From contig NZ_CP013187.1 in NCBI RefSeq assembly GCF_001444405.1, positions 2,046,001 through 2,110,000 on the forward strand: 64,000 nucleotides of DNA, given 5' to 3'. The notes beneath the pieces are model-generated. The model ran no database searches, was not told the origin of the DNA, and saw only the letters and a list, made by a program, of their open reading frames with translations. Position numbers and translations under genes: made by a program. This stretch comes from Pseudoalteromonas phenolica (lineage in GTDB: Bacteria > Pseudomonadota > Gammaproteobacteria > Enterobacterales > Alteromonadaceae). Shown piece by piece: positions 1-10,763 of this stretch; position 1 is the stretch's first letter; the number at the start of each line of letters is the position of its first letter.

Positions 1-1582
1 CTTGATAATCAGTGTAACCACCAATAATATCAATGACTTCCCCATCACCTGAAAACGCCCATACGCTATTGCAAGTGTTATCGATAAACTCACGGTCGTG
101 ACTTACAATAAGAATAGTGCCTTGGTACTGGTTAATGATGTCTTCTAACAACTCAAGTGTTTCAATATCAAGGTCATTGGTCGGTTCATCTAAAACAAGG
201 ACATTTGAAGGTTTCAAGAAAAGCTTGGCCAATAATAAACGGTTTTTCTCACCCCCTGACAATGCTTTAACTGGCGTTCTAGCTCGTGCAGGCGGAAATA
301 AGAAGTCTTGGAGATAACCCAAAACGTGTCGGCTACGACCGCCCATCATAACTTCTTGCTTACCTTCTGCAACATTGTCCTGCACCGTCGCTTCTTCGTC
401 TAACTTTTCTCTATATTGATCAAAGTAAGCAACTTCAAGGTTTACGCCTTGTTTGACACTGCCTGATACGGCTTCAAGTTGACCGAATAGCAATTTAAGC
501 AAGGTTGTTTTACCTACACCGTTTGGTCCAATTAAACCGACTCTATCTCCACGCATAACGAGGGTAGAGAAATCATTAACAATAGGTTTATTTTTAAAGG
601 CATGTTTTAAGTTTTTAGCTTCAAATACAAGTTTTCCAGAGCGTTCAGCTGTTTCGATATTAAAGTCAGCTTTACCAACTTGCTCAACTCGCTGTTTTCT
701 TTCGACTCGAAGTGCTTTTAAAGCTCTAACACGTCCCTCATTACGTGTACGACGCGCTTTTATGCCTTGTCTGATCCAAGCTTCTTCTTCGGCTAGCTTT
801 TTATCAAATAGAGCGTTTTGCGCTTCTTCAACTTTCAGGTCATGCGCTTTTTGCTCAAGATATTTTTCGTAGTTACCTGGGTAAGAAATTAACTGGCCGC
901 GATCTAAATCTAGGATGCGTGTTGCAATACTGCGGATGAACGCCCTATCGTGCGAAATAAATACAATGCCGCCTTTGAAATCTTTTAAAAACTGCTCTAG
1001 CCAAATAACACTGTTCATATCCAAGTGGTTCGTTGGCTCATCAAGTAGCAACAAATCAGGTTCACTCACAAGTGCTTTTGCCAAAGCAACTTTTCTTAAC
1101 CAGCCACCTGATAGCTTCTCTAATCGCATGTCAGGAGTCAGCTCTAATTGTGCTAAAACCAGCTTAATACGGCTTTCAAAGCGCCAACCATCTTGAGCTT
1201 CAATACGAGAAGATAGTTTCTCAAATTTATTTAACACAGATTCAGAATAATCTGATTGCATTTGCTCGCTGACGTGATGGTATTCAATGAGTAAATTAGC
1301 GATGTCAGGAATACCATTGGCAACATAATCAAACACTGAGCCTTCAGCACCTTTTGGTGGGTCTTGTTCTAGACGAGATACTTTTAAATCACCAACTTGG
1401 TTGATTTCTCCATCGTCTAGTTGAACTTGCCCATCAAGTACTTTGAGTAAAGTTGATTTACCTGCGCCGTTACGGCCAACAATACAGACGCGTTCACCGG
1501 CTTCAATCACCGCATCGGCATTATCTAATAGTGGGTGTGTACCAAAAGCTAACTGCGCTTTTGCAATTCTGATTAAATCCAT
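1..1582 (-). CDS. uup: ABC-F ATPase Uup, 3' end cut off by the window
   Basis: Cytosolic ABC-F protein with two ATP-binding cassettes and no membrane domain; family members act on ribosomes, and Uup also affects precise excision of transposons. Start is the ATG at 1582 (MDLIRIAKAQ). First Walker A is GRNGAGKST (residues 36-44), followed by signature LSGGWLRKVALAKAL and DEPTNHLD; a linker rich in Arg, Lys and Glu follows, then a second Walker A GPNGVGKTT, signature LSGGEKNRLLLAK and DEPTNDLD. About 527 codons are visible; the C-terminal DNA-binding coiled coil expected for Uup lies outside. It begins one base after the stop of the upstream glutaredoxin-like gene, so it is the last visible gene of a zapC-rlmL-grx-uup run. 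E. coli also has uup right after rlmL, which supports Uup over other ABC-F members. Confidence 0.93.
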   Translation of the reverse strand, partial: MDLIRIAKAQLAFGTHPLLDNADAVIEAGERVCIVGRNGAGKSTLLKVLDGQVQLDDGEINQVGDLKVSRLEQDPPKGAEGSVFDYVANGIPDIANLLIEYHHVSEQMQSDYSESVLNKFEKLSSRIEAQDGWRFESRIKLVLAQLELTPDMRLEKLSGGWLRKVALAKALVSEPDLLLLDEPTNHLDMNSVIWLEQFLKDFKGGIVFISHDRAFIRSIATRILDLDRGQLISYPGNYEKYLEQKAHDLKVEEAQNALFDKKLAEEEAWIRQGIKARRTRNEGRVRALKALRVERKQRVEQVGKADFNIETAERSGKLVFEAKNLKHAFKNKPIVNDFSTLVMRGDRVGLIGPNGVGKTTLLKLLFGQLEAVSGSVKQGVNLEVAYFDQYREKLDEEATVQDNVAEGKQEVMMGGRSRHVLGYLQDFLFPPARARTPVKALSGGEKNRLLLAKLFLKPSNVLVLDEPTNDLDIETLELLEDIINQYQGTILIVSHDREFIDNTCNSVWAFSGDGEVIDIIGGYTDYQ

Positions 1583-1583
1583 C

Positions 1584-1811
1584 TTAGTTTATAAACTCTT
1601 TTAATTTTTGCTCGTCGAATGGCCAACCTAACTCTTGATTGTTTTTATTTGCCACTACAGGAATGGTGTACTGATATTTTTCTACCAACTCTAGCTCTTC
1701 GACAATATCTCTTAAAATTATTTGCTCAGAATTTAAATGAGCATTCAGTAACGCAAGAGCTTGCTCACATAAATGGCAGCCCTCGGTGTGATAAAGGGTA
1801 AATTTATCCAT
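1584..1811 (-). CDS. glutaredoxin-family protein (DUF836-like)
   Basis: A 75-residue small thioredoxin-fold protein. It starts MDKFTLYHTEGCHLCEQ, with a CxxC redox motif (C12-H-L-C15) right after the first strand, as in the glutaredoxin-like DUF836 family. A TIPVV segment near residue 50 fits the cis-proline loop. It probably acts as a thiol-disulfide protein in the cytosol; its partner is unknown. The ATG overlaps the end of rlmL by 8 bp, and uup starts one base after its stop, so the three are likely translated from one message. Confidence 0.8.
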   Translation of the reverse strand: MDKFTLYHTEGCHLCEQALALLNAHLNSEQIILRDIVEELELVEKYQYTIPVVANKNNQELGWPFDEQKLKEFIN

Positions 1812-3915
1812 GTGTGATCAACCAACTATTATGGATCTGTTTGTTACGTTTAAAGTCAGGTGAGAGCGTCTTATCAGAGATATTCACAGCCTTCAGACCT
1901 AACCCCATTAAAGCGACTTCATCCATTTTAAACCCACGCTTATTGTTCGAGAACAATAAAGTGCCTTTCGGGCTTAGAATTTTTTTCACCCACTCCATCA
2001 ATTTGATGTGATCTCGCTGCACATCAAACTCTGCTTTCATACGCTTCGAGTTAGAGAAGGTTGGTGGATCTAAAAAGATCAAATCATATTGACCTTGTGC
2101 GTGTTCAAGCCATTTTAAGCAATCTGCCTGCTCAAATCTAAAACGAGGATTTTTAAGATTGTTTAGTGCAAAGTTTTCTTCTGCCCACTTTAAATAGGTT
2201 TTTGACATATCAACGGTTGTAACCGACTTCGCACCGCCCACTGCAGCATGAACAGATGCACTGCCGGTGTAAGAGAATAAGTTCAATACACGTTGGCCCT
2301 TTGCATTTTGCTGGATATAGCGACGTGCCAGACGGTGATCTAAGAATAAGCCCGTATCTAAATAGTCGAACAAGTTTACTTTAAATTTCGCACCAAACTC
2401 TTCAACTACATCGACTCTATTTTGCTTATCGAAACTATTGTATTGCGAATCGCCTTTTTGCTTTTTACGAACCTTAACTGCAATATTCTCAGCTGGAATA
2501 TTAAGTTGTTCAGACGTTAAGGTGATGACGTCTTGTAGACGTTTTTGAGCAACGGTATCGTCAATTTCTTTCGGTGCTGCATATTCGAAGATAACCGCAG
2601 AATCGTTATAAACATCGACAGCGACATTATATTCAGGAATGTCTGCATCATATAAACGATACGCATTAATGCCCTCCTTTTTAATCCATGATTTAAGGGC
2701 GTTTTTATTTTTCTTTAAACGGTTTCCAAAAGCTGAAGAACCTTCAAAGTTCAAACCTGTCTTCTCTTGGCTTTGGCTTACCTGTTTTTCGTTCACATCG
2801 TAAAGGTAGAGTGCGACATCAAGTGGACCATTTTTAAACTTATAGGTTTTAGATTTAGCTAATTTGAGTAATTTGAATAAACTTTCGTCTGTGCCTAAAA
2901 GTGCCAGTTGCCAATTTTGGAAGTACTTTTTAAACCCTAGACCCATATTTCTGTATAGGTTTATAAGTTCGGCCATCGCACCTAAACGTTCACCATAAGG
3001 TAAGTTACTTAATACAACCCCAGAACGCTTGGCAACTTGAGACAATTTATTCGCATCTTTAACACTAAAATCAATGAGATTCTCAACGCCAGCTCTTCGC
3101 GCATTTTGCTTCGCAACATTAATAACTCGTTCATCAAAATCTGAACCCATGATCCATAAATTGTTTTCTTTTATTTCGCTTTTCAAAGCCTGTTTGATTT
3201 CATCAAATTTTGCTGGTCTGAAGCTAGGCAGGTTTTGGAACGCAAACTTACGATTAATATTCGCAGGTACCTTGTTTGCCATTCCAACTGCTTCAATAAG
3301 TAAAGTACCTGAACCACAACATGGATCAAATAGAGGCAGACTTACATCATTCAACCAACCACTGCGCTTTACCAATGCGGCTGCTAAATTTTCACGAATA
3401 GGCGCTTTGCCTTGTCGAGTTCTGTAACCTCTGTCAGATAAACGTGGGCCTGAATAATCTAAATAAAGCATGCAATGGCTTTTATTTAATTTTGCCACAA
3501 TACGAATATTTGGCTCGGCTTTGTCTACGTTTGGACGTTGCTCAAATAGGTCGTTGAAGTAATCAACTACGGCATCTTTAATCACTAACCCTGAGAACTG
3601 AGTATTTTTTAAAGCCTGGTTTGTACCATTGAATTCAATCGCAAATGTTTGTTTTGGACCAAAGAATTCTTGCCAAGGCTGAAAACGTGCAAATTTATAT
3701 AAATCTTCTTTGGTGTTAATCTCTGCATTTTCTTCTAAAAGCAGCATGACACGTGTTGCAAAACGTGTGACTAAACAAAATCGTTGTGCTTGGCTATTAT
3801 CCGCCTCAAACTTTACTGACCCAACAGATTGTTTGATAACATCTAAGCCTTGCTCTTTGATTTCATCTACTAATAAATTCTCAATACCAATTGAAGTAAG
3901 CGCGATAAATTGCAA
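1804..3915 (-). CDS. rlmL: 23S rRNA m2G2445/m7G2069 methyltransferase RlmKL
   Basis: Bifunctional methyltransferase that modifies G2445 (N2) and G2069 (N7) of 23S rRNA. The 703 residues match the length of E. coli RlmKL (702). The N-terminal third is a THUMP RNA-binding domain plus the first Rossmann methyltransferase, with DPCCGSGTLLIE near residue 200 and a catalytic SNLPYGERL near 305. The C-terminal half is a second SAM domain, with VLNLFSYTGSASVHAA near 545 and FLDPPTFSNSKRM near 620. It lies between zapC and uup as in E. coli, although E. coli has ycbX in between and lacks the small glutaredoxin gene. Confidence 0.95.
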   Translation of the reverse strand: MQFIALTSIGIENLLVDEIKEQGLDVIKQSVGSVKFEADNSQAQRFCLVTRFATRVMLLLEENAEINTKEDLYKFARFQPWQEFFGPKQTFAIEFNGTNQALKNTQFSGLVIKDAVVDYFNDLFEQRPNVDKAEPNIRIVAKLNKSHCMLYLDYSGPRLSDRGYRTRQGKAPIRENLAAALVKRSGWLNDVSLPLFDPCCGSGTLLIEAVGMANKVPANINRKFAFQNLPSFRPAKFDEIKQALKSEIKENNLWIMGSDFDERVINVAKQNARRAGVENLIDFSVKDANKLSQVAKRSGVVLSNLPYGERLGAMAELINLYRNMGLGFKKYFQNWQLALLGTDESLFKLLKLAKSKTYKFKNGPLDVALYLYDVNEKQVSQSQEKTGLNFEGSSAFGNRLKKNKNALKSWIKKEGINAYRLYDADIPEYNVAVDVYNDSAVIFEYAAPKEIDDTVAQKRLQDVITLTSEQLNIPAENIAVKVRKKQKGDSQYNSFDKQNRVDVVEEFGAKFKVNLFDYLDTGLFLDHRLARRYIQQNAKGQRVLNLFSYTGSASVHAAVGGAKSVTTVDMSKTYLKWAEENFALNNLKNPRFRFEQADCLKWLEHAQGQYDLIFLDPPTFSNSKRMKAEFDVQRDHIKLMEWVKKILSPKGTLLFSNNKRGFKMDEVALMGLGLKAVNISDKTLSPDFKRNKQIHNSWLITHG

Positions 3916-3983
3916 TGTTTTAACCCTATATACTTTAATGCACGAAAGTATATCACAGGTTGTTTGTTGCTTGCTTTGTTGAG

Positions 3984-4511
3984 TTAAGCTGTTTTGGTAA
4001 TTTTGTCAGCTAACATCAGAGGATGAATACGATTATTCAAAACTCGTATTGCTTGAAACGGGTCTAAAGTAAGATGCTCATCTAATTTAAACTCAGAATT
4101 TAAACTAATGCACAATGAGCTCTCAGCATCACATTCAACAATAAAAAACTCACCAGTTTGTTGAGATGAATTTAGCGCTACGATTGCTTCAGTCCTGTCA
4201 GCATTGCCGGTGTATTCAGTAAAAAACCAACTTTTTGCAAGCATAGGTTTTAAATGAAATTTCGCTGCAGTTGCATTTAAAGCGACCTGACAACATTGAG
4301 CGTCAGTCCACACTTTGAAATTCTGAAGGTAAAAATAAACGTTTTGATAATATTCTGCATCGTCGATACAAAACTTTGGATTAGATAAGGAGTCGCCAGT
4401 AAGTTGGTATAATTTAAAAGGCGTGCATAGTTGAAGCTCATCACCTAAGTCAATAAGAAGTCGATTGCGTTCATTACAACGTAACCACTGCCATTCTTTA
4501 GAAGCTTGCAC
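3984..4511 (-). CDS. zapC: cell division protein ZapC
   Basis: ZapC binds FtsZ and promotes bundling of FtsZ filaments at the division ring. The 175-residue product has the family's N-terminal pattern (EWQWLRCNERNRLLIDLGDE, then FCIDDAEYY near residue 47). It begins at a GTG codon; an AGGAGA ribosome site sits about 7 bases upstream. It lies between rlmL and pyrD, the same neighbourhood as in E. coli, which is strong support for a protein of modest conservation. The GTG start may lower expression. Confidence 0.85.
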   Translation of the reverse strand: MQASKEWQWLRCNERNRLLIDLGDELQLCTPFKLYQLTGDSLSNPKFCIDDAEYYQNVYFYLQNFKVWTDAQCCQVALNATAAKFHLKPMLAKSWFFTEYTGNADRTEAIVALNSSQQTGEFFIVECDAESSLCISLNSEFKLDEHLTLDPFQAIRVLNNRIHPLMLADKITKTA

Positions 4512-4633
4512 TATGAGATCTCCTGCCTACTAGCCTTATCTAGTTAGAGACAGGAGTATAGCGAAAAATAGAAAATGTTAAAAATGTTTATAAGAACAAA
4601 TTTTAAAGGATCATTTAGTTATATAACTGATCA

Positions 4634-5644
4634 TTATAAAGCGTCAACAATTCGCTTAACTAATTGCGGCCCTTCATAGATAAACCCTGTATATACCTGG
4701 ACTAAATCTGCACCTGCATTAAGTTTTTCTTTAGCAGAATCAGCCGAATCGATCCCACCAACACCAATGATCGGAAGATTTCCTTCAGTGATCCTTTTCA
4801 ATTCGTTAACAACAAAGGTAGATTTCTCTCGAACTGGGCGACCTGATAAGCCACCCATTTCATCTGCATACTGTAAACCTTTGACTGCTTCACGCTCAAG
4901 CGTCGTATTCGTTGCAATCACACCGTCAATCCGATTCTTCATAAGTGATTCAGCGATTTGCTGAACTTGGACCGCGTCAACATCAGGCGCAATTTTTACA
5001 AGCATAGGTACTGATTTGTCGTGCTTAGCGATTAAATCAACTTGTTCATTTTTAAGGCTTTGTAGTAAATCATCTAGTGCATCACCATACTGTAGGTCAC
5101 GAAGCCCTGGAGTGTTAGGTGATGAAATATTCACAGTGATGTAAGAAGCATGTTCAAAAACTTTTCGCATGCAGTGAATGTAATCATCTTTACCCTTTTC
5201 GTTTGGCGTGTCTTTGTTTTTGCCAATATTGATACCCAAAACACCTGTGTATTTTGAAGCTTTTACATTGTTAACTAGATTATCAACACCTTTGTTATTG
5301 AAACCCATGCGGTTAATAACAGCATGTGCTTCAGGTAGTCTGAAAATTCGTGGTTTATCATTACCCGCTTGAGGTCGGGGTGTAACCGTTCCTACTTCAA
5401 TAAAGCCAAAACCCATTTGACCAAAAGCATCAATACATTCAGCATTTTTGTCCAATCCAGCAGCGAGACCAACTGGGTTTTTGAAATCTATACCAAGAAA
5501 GTTTACAGGTTTATCTGCAACAGATTGCGACCAAGCCATACTGAGCGGTGTATTGGCAAAACGACGAAGGTTACCCAATGCAAAATCATGGGCCCACTCA
5601 GCATCTCGACCGAACATATAGCGACGCGCTAGTTCATAAAACAT
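4634..5644 (-). CDS. pyrD: dihydroorotate dehydrogenase (quinone), class 2
   Basis: Oxidises dihydroorotate to orotate with FMN and passes electrons to membrane quinone in pyrimidine synthesis. The 336-residue length and the N-terminal helical region ([21 protein letters not shown]) are those of class 2 enzymes, which bind the membrane peripherally. Visible motifs include [12 protein letters not shown] near residue 56, [14 protein letters not shown] near 175 with the class 2 catalytic serine, and IGVGGI with YTGFIYEGP at the C terminus for phosphate binding. It has its own spacing on both sides (about 120 bp to zapC), so it may be transcribed separately. Confidence 0.96.
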   Translation of the reverse strand: MFYELARRYMFGRDAEWAHDFALGNLRRFANTPLSMAWSQSVADKPVNFLGIDFKNPVGLAAGLDKNAECIDAFGQMGFGFIEVGTVTPRPQAGNDKPRIFRLPEAHAVINRMGFNNKGVDNLVNNVKASKYTGVLGINIGKNKDTPNEKGKDDYIHCMRKVFEHASYITVNISSPNTPGLRDLQYGDALDDLLQSLKNEQVDLIAKHDKSVPMLVKIAPDVDAVQVQQIAESLMKNRIDGVIATNTTLEREAVKGLQYADEMGGLSGRPVREKSTFVVNELKRITEGNLPIIGVGGIDSADSAKEKLNAGADLVQVYTGFIYEGPQLVKRIVDAL

Positions 5645-5684
5645 GAAAACTCCTTAGTAATCGTAAAAAAAATCTGGGCAAAAA

Positions 5685-5709
5685 AATACCCCAGCAAAGC
5701 TGAGGTATT
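5685..5709 (-). terminator. rho-independent terminator after the glutamate dehydrogenase gene
   Basis: Inverted repeat AATACCCCAGC (5685-5695) and GCTGAGGTATT (5699-5709) with an AAA loop. Read on the minus strand it is followed by a run of T residues (the A run 5680-5686). It ends the transcript of the large dehydrogenase before pyrD. Confidence 0.8.
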
Positions 5710-5724
5710 TTAGCGGTTTATAAA

Positions 5725-8700
5725 TTATTTGGAAGTGTCACAGTTGTGGCTTAGTAACATTAATTCACGCAGTGCGACTGAAATTTTCGCAAAGTCATGG
5801 CTTTGAGACGTTTTGAACTCTTGAACCATATGCTGCCAACGCGTCAGTAACACAGATTGCTTGTCCATCCAAGATTCAACAAGTTCATTCACATCCGCAG
5901 TTTCAGTTTCTAAGCTGTTTAAAACAACCTCAGACAACGAACGCTGCTGCCAATCTAGCTCTTCGCGGTATGAAGCACGAGCAAGAGCTTGCCAGTGATT
6001 TGTCACTGGCTGAGCAGTGATTTGATCTAAGAACCAGTGAAGACCCATTTTCGCGCCAAGCTTGAAATAAGTATTAGATACCATATCAATCGCTTTTGAC
6101 GAGTTATCTGCAACTTCAGCTAAATCCATTACCGAGAATAAACTTGATAATGACACAATTCGTGTAGCAAGCTCTGAAGGTACCCCCTGCTCAGTCAATT
6201 TATCTGCATTTTTAGCAATTGATTGCGCTTCATCAGCAACTAAGTATTCGCTTAGGTTTGCACTAACATCTTTGAATGTAGGAGCAAAGAACTCGATAGT
6301 TTGTTCAATTGTCATTGCCTTGTTACGGTGACGTAAGAACCAACGTGTTGCTCGACGAACCGTACGACGAAGTTGATACAGCATTTCAGTTTGAACATCA
6401 GCTGAGATTTGGTTATCAAGGTTTGCAATGTCGTTCCAAGTACCCTTCATTTCAAAAATCGCACTTGCGATTGAGTAACAAAGTGCAATCTCGCTGTCTG
6501 AAGCACCTGTTTCTTCATGCATACGAACCATAAAGTTAAGACCCATGTCGTTAACAATATTGTTCGCAAGTTTAGTCGCGATGATTTCTTTGCGCAGTGG
6601 GTGGTTATCCATTGCTGCATTGAATTTGTCACGAAGTGGAACAGGGAAAGAATTCACCAATAACTGACGGTAATAAGGATTTTCAGAAACTTCATCTGTA
6701 ACTAAAGACTCTTTTAATACCATCTTAGAGTAAGAAACAAGAACAGACAGCTCTGGGCGTGTTAAATCTTGACCAGCAGCAGCACGTTCTGCGAGTTCTT
6801 CATCTGTTGGTAAGAACTCGATAGCTCTGTCTAACTTCCCATCTTTCTCTAGAGCATGGATGAAGCGGATCTTCTCTTTAAGCGTCGCAGGCCCCTTAGA
6901 CTTTGTAATAGACAGCGTATGAGTTTGACGGTAACAATCAGCCAATACTAGCTCAGATACTTCATCCGTCATTGCATAAAGTAACTCATCACGTTGCTTC
7001 TTAGTTAAGTCACCTTCAGCCACTAAACCGTTAAGCAAGATTTTGATATTTACTTCATTATCTGAACACGCAACGCCACCTACGTTATCAATAAAGTCAG
7101 TATTAATACGACCACCTTTAGCAGCAAACTCGATACGGCCTAGTTGCGTCGCACCTAAGTTACCACCTTCACCGAAGATTTTTGCACCAAGTTCAGAACC
7201 ATTGATACGCAGTGCATCATTCGCGCGGTCGCCTACATCAGCATCTGTTTCAGATTTAGCTTTAATGTAAGTACCGATACCACCATTCCATAAAAGATCT
7301 GAAGGCATCATTAATAATGCTTTGATCAATTCGTTTGGTGTCATGCTGGCTTTCTTAGTGCCTAGCATCTTTTTAATTTCTGGTGTCAATGTGATTGACT
7401 TAGCAGCACGAGAGAAAATGCCACCACCTTCTGAAATTAATGACTTGTCGTAGTCTTCCCAGCTTGAGCGAGGTAGTGCAAATAATCTCTCGCGTTCTAG
7501 GTAAGAGCTTGCCGCAACAGGGTTAGGGTCGATGAAAATGTGCATGTGGTTAAATGCAGCTTGTAAACGAATATGCTTAGATAGAAGCATACCATTACCG
7601 AATACGTCACCGGCCATATCACCAATAGCAACCGCTGTGAAATCAGTTGTTTGACAATCGATACCCATTTCTCTGAAGTGGCGTTTAACTGATTCCCAAG
7701 CACCTTTCGCTGTGATACCCATCTTCTTGTGGTCATAACCAATAGAACCACCTGAAGCAAACGCATCACCTAACCAGAAGTTGTATTCTTCAGCAATACC
7801 ATTTGCGATATCTGAGAACGTCGCTGTACCTTTGTCAGCAGCTACAACTAAGTAAGGGTCGTCTTCATCGTGACGAACAACATCAACAGGAGGGACAATG
7901 TCACCATGAATGATGTTATCAGTGATGTCTAATAGACCACGGATAAATAGTTTGTAACACTCTTGACCTTCTTTGAAGAAAGCTTCTCTTTCTGTTGGAA
8001 GCTGCTTACAAACGAAGCCACCTTTTGAACCAACAGGCACGATAACAGTGTTCTTAACTTGTTGTGCTTTTACTAGGCCCAGTACTTCAGTACGGAAATC
8101 TTCACGACGGTCAGACCAACGTAGGCCACCACGTGCAACTTTACCACCACGTAAGTGAACACCTTCTACGCGAGGCGAGTATACGAAGATTTCGAATGCT
8201 GGCAGCGGTAATGGCATTTCAGGAATAGCACTTGGCTGAACTTTGAATGAAACATATGATTTGTTCGTACCATCTGCTTCTTTTTGGAAGAAGTTAGTAC
8301 GAAGTGTTGCATTGATCATATCAACATATAAGCGAATGATTCGGTCATCATCTAGGTTTGCTACATGTTCTAAGTCTTCATGAATGCTTGCAACTAGTTT
8401 GTCTAAGGTCTTCTGCGCTGCTGGTTTTGCAGGAGAGAACTTTTTGATAAATAGTTCGACAATCTTGCTTGCAATCTGAGGATAATGCTCAAAAGTATTC
8501 TCAATGTATGACTGAGAGAAAGTCACACCGATTTGACGCATATACTTAGCGTATGCACGAAGAATTGACGCTTCACGGCCTTTTAAGCCACCCATAAGCA
8601 CTAAGCGGTTGAAACCGTCATTTTCTAAACGATTGTTCCAAACATTTGTCAGTGCCGCACGGAAACGCGCTGAAACTTGGTTGAAGTCAGAAATTCCCTT

Positions 8701-10563
8701 GCTATCAAGCAGCATAGAGAAGTCCATAATCCAGTTTACTTGACCATCGCTGGTCTTCACTGCATATGGTGTTTCACCAATGACACGTAAACCAAAGTTT
8801 TCAAGCATCGGCATTACGTCAGACAAGTGAATAGGCTCATCTTTATGGAATAAGCTTAAACGAACAATGTTAGAGTTTGCTTCTTCTTGAGGACGATAGA
8901 ACAACATTTCTAGCTTGTTCTCTTCGTCTAGCGTTTCAAGTTTTTCGATATCGACAACCGCAGCTGAAGGTAAAACTTGATCTTTATATGCTGACGGGAA
9001 CGCATTGCTATATTTACGGTTAAGCTCATTACCTCGAGACTCACCATTACTCTCTAAAAGAGCAGCTTGAAGCTTATCTTCCCAAGTACGGGCCGCTTCA
9101 ATTAAATTATTTTCGATATCTTTCACGTTATATTCAATATTGTTGTCAGCTACACGCACAATATAATGAGTACGCGCTAACGTAGATTCTGAGAAGAAAG
9201 TAGTAAATTCAACTTTATCCGTTGAATTAAACGAACGGGCAAGGAGTTGCTGAGTTTCGCGACGAAGCGCGGTGTTATATCTTTCTCGCGGTACATACAC
9301 CATACAAGAGAAGAAACGGCCATATACATCTTTACGGATGAATAAACGACACATATTTCGCTCTTGCACCTGTAATACACCGGTAGCAACTTCTAAAAGC
9401 TCAGATTCACGAGCCTGAACTAATTCATCACGAGGGTATGTTTCAAGGATGTTCAATACCGCTTTGTATGCGTGCGTGCCTTTTGCAAAGTCACATGCTT
9501 CCATGATGCGATTAATTTTGCTCTCTAAAATTGGGACATCTGCTGCGCTGTTGTTATAAAAGCTTGAAGAAAATAAACCAATGAAACGGTCTTCCCCTAC
9601 TACATTGCCTTTATCATCAAAACGCTTAATACCAACATAGTCAACATAAGCTGGTCGGTGTACACGCGATAACGAATTTGTTTTTGTAAGAATTAATAAG
9701 TTATTGCTACGTGCTTCTTTACGGGCGACTTCTGGTAACTCAGAAAGCAAACGGCTGTTTTCATCAGACGTATTTTTCATAAGACCTAAAGAAGTGCCTG
9801 TAACCGGTTTTAACTCGTAATCCCCTTGCACTGGGTTCAAGTCATACTGTCGATAGCCCATGAAAGTGAAGTTGTCTTTCACTAGCCATTCTAAAAATTC
9901 AGCGGCTTCTTTTACTTCAGCTTCAGTACAACCAAAGTTACGAGATGGCAGCTCATTTGTCACAGAAACAAGTTTGTCTCTGATTGGCAACCAGTCTGCT
10001 ACAGCAAGCGAAACGTCTTTTAGAACTGACTGTAATTCACTTGTTAGTGTAACAATTGCTTCTGAATCAGTTTGACGATCAATTTCGATAAAGAAAACAG
10101 TTTTTGTAGAATTTGATTCTTGCTCGGCTTTTAAGTTTGAAATTGCAGAGATTTGGCTGTTTTCGTCACGTTTGATTTTCAACGGACTGTGAAGAAGAAG
10201 ATGAGAGACGATGTTCAGACGATTCATTGCCATACGCACTGAATCAACTAAGAACGGCATATCGTTTGCGATGATCTCAACAATCGTATGCGACGATTGC
10301 CAACCATCTTTTGATACCTCTGGGTTAAACACTCTAATTACGGCTTCATCAGACGTATTTTTTTCAAGTGAATTCCAAAGACTCAGTGCTGCACCGTATA
10401 GGTCACTGTCGTTACGTTTTGCCAGATCCTCTTTAGACATATTGCTGTACAAGGCTTTGGCAAAAGTTTCAACGAGTGACACATTGTCTGCATGAACTTT
10501 CTTTTGGATCAACTTACATACATTATCTAAGATAACAGATGCTGGACCTTCATTTTGTGTCAT
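5725..10563 (-). CDS. gdhB: large NAD-dependent glutamate dehydrogenase
   Basis: Converts glutamate and NAD to 2-oxoglutarate, ammonium and NADH, feeding amino-acid carbon into the TCA cycle. The 1612 residues are the size of the roughly 180-kDa Bac_GDH family (as in Pseudomonas and Streptomyces). The long N-terminal part (about residues 1-700) is regulatory with ACT-like folds; the catalytic part has GGLRWSDRREDFRTEVLGLVK near 815, PVGSKGGFV near 845 and the nucleotide-binding region AIGDMAGDVFGNGML near 970. Start is the ATG at 10563. It stands alone, with a terminator downstream and about 200 bp upstream. The symbol gdhB follows Pseudomonas usage. Confidence 0.93.
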   Translation of the reverse strand: MTQNEGPASVILDNVCKLIQKKVHADNVSLVETFAKALYSNMSKEDLAKRNDSDLYGAALSLWNSLEKNTSDEAVIRVFNPEVSKDGWQSSHTIVEIIANDMPFLVDSVRMAMNRLNIVSHLLLHSPLKIKRDENSQISAISNLKAEQESNSTKTVFFIEIDRQTDSEAIVTLTSELQSVLKDVSLAVADWLPIRDKLVSVTNELPSRNFGCTEAEVKEAAEFLEWLVKDNFTFMGYRQYDLNPVQGDYELKPVTGTSLGLMKNTSDENSRLLSELPEVARKEARSNNLLILTKTNSLSRVHRPAYVDYVGIKRFDDKGNVVGEDRFIGLFSSSFYNNSAADVPILESKINRIMEACDFAKGTHAYKAVLNILETYPRDELVQARESELLEVATGVLQVQERNMCRLFIRKDVYGRFFSCMVYVPRERYNTALRRETQQLLARSFNSTDKVEFTTFFSESTLARTHYIVRVADNNIEYNVKDIENNLIEAARTWEDKLQAALLESNGESRGNELNRKYSNAFPSAYKDQVLPSAAVVDIEKLETLDEENKLEMLFYRPQEEANSNIVRLSLFHKDEPIHLSDVMPMLENFGLRVIGETPYAVKTSDGQVNWIMDFSMLLDSKGISDFNQVSARFRAALTNVWNNRLENDGFNRLVLMGGLKGREASILRAYAKYMRQIGVTFSQSYIENTFEHYPQIASKIVELFIKKFSPAKPAAQKTLDKLVASIHEDLEHVANLDDDRIIRLYVDMINATLRTNFFQKEADGTNKSYVSFKVQPSAIPEMPLPLPAFEIFVYSPRVEGVHLRGGKVARGGLRWSDRREDFRTEVLGLVKAQQVKNTVIVPVGSKGGFVCKQLPTEREAFFKEGQECYKLFIRGLLDITDNIIHGDIVPPVDVVRHDEDDPYLVVAADKGTATFSDIANGIAEEYNFWLGDAFASGGSIGYDHKKMGITAKGAWESVKRHFREMGIDCQTTDFTAVAIGDMAGDVFGNGMLLSKHIRLQAAFNHMHIFIDPNPVAASSYLERERLFALPRSSWEDYDKSLISEGGGIFSRAAKSITLTPEIKKMLGTKKASMTPNELIKALLMMPSDLLWNGGIGTYIKAKSETDADVGDRANDALRINGSELGAKIFGEGGNLGATQLGRIEFAAKGGRINTDFIDNVGGVACSDNEVNIKILLNGLVAEGDLTKKQRDELLYAMTDEVSELVLADCYRQTHTLSITKSKGPATLKEKIRFIHALEKDGKLDRAIEFLPTDEELAERAAAGQDLTRPELSVLVSYSKMVLKESLVTDEVSENPYYRQLLVNSFPVPLRDKFNAAMDNHPLRKEIIATKLANNIVNDMGLNFMVRMHEETGASDSEIALCYSIASAIFEMKGTWNDIANLDNQISADVQTEMLYQLRRTVRRATRWFLRHRNKAMTIEQTIEFFAPTFKDVSANLSEYLVADEAQSIAKNADKLTEQGVPSELATRIVSLSSLFSVMDLAEVADNSSKAIDMVSNTYFKLGAKMGLHWFLDQITAQPVTNHWQALARASYREELDWQQRSLSEVVLNSLETETADVNELVESWMDKQSVLLTRWQHMVQEFKTSQSHDFAKISVALRELMLLSHNCDTSK

Positions 10564-10763
10564 ATGTGTTCCTTAATCTATACCACCTTGAACGGTAGAT
10601 TATTTGTACAGCCATTTATTAGCGTGGAGTCAGGTAAATTCTAACCTTTCTGACGCTAATAAACAGCTTTTTCGACGAAAACATTTCAAGCTTTTCAGCC
10701 ATTTGCTCATCTATTCACAAATAATAGATATAAATAGGCAATCCTTGCCATTTTAAAGCACAT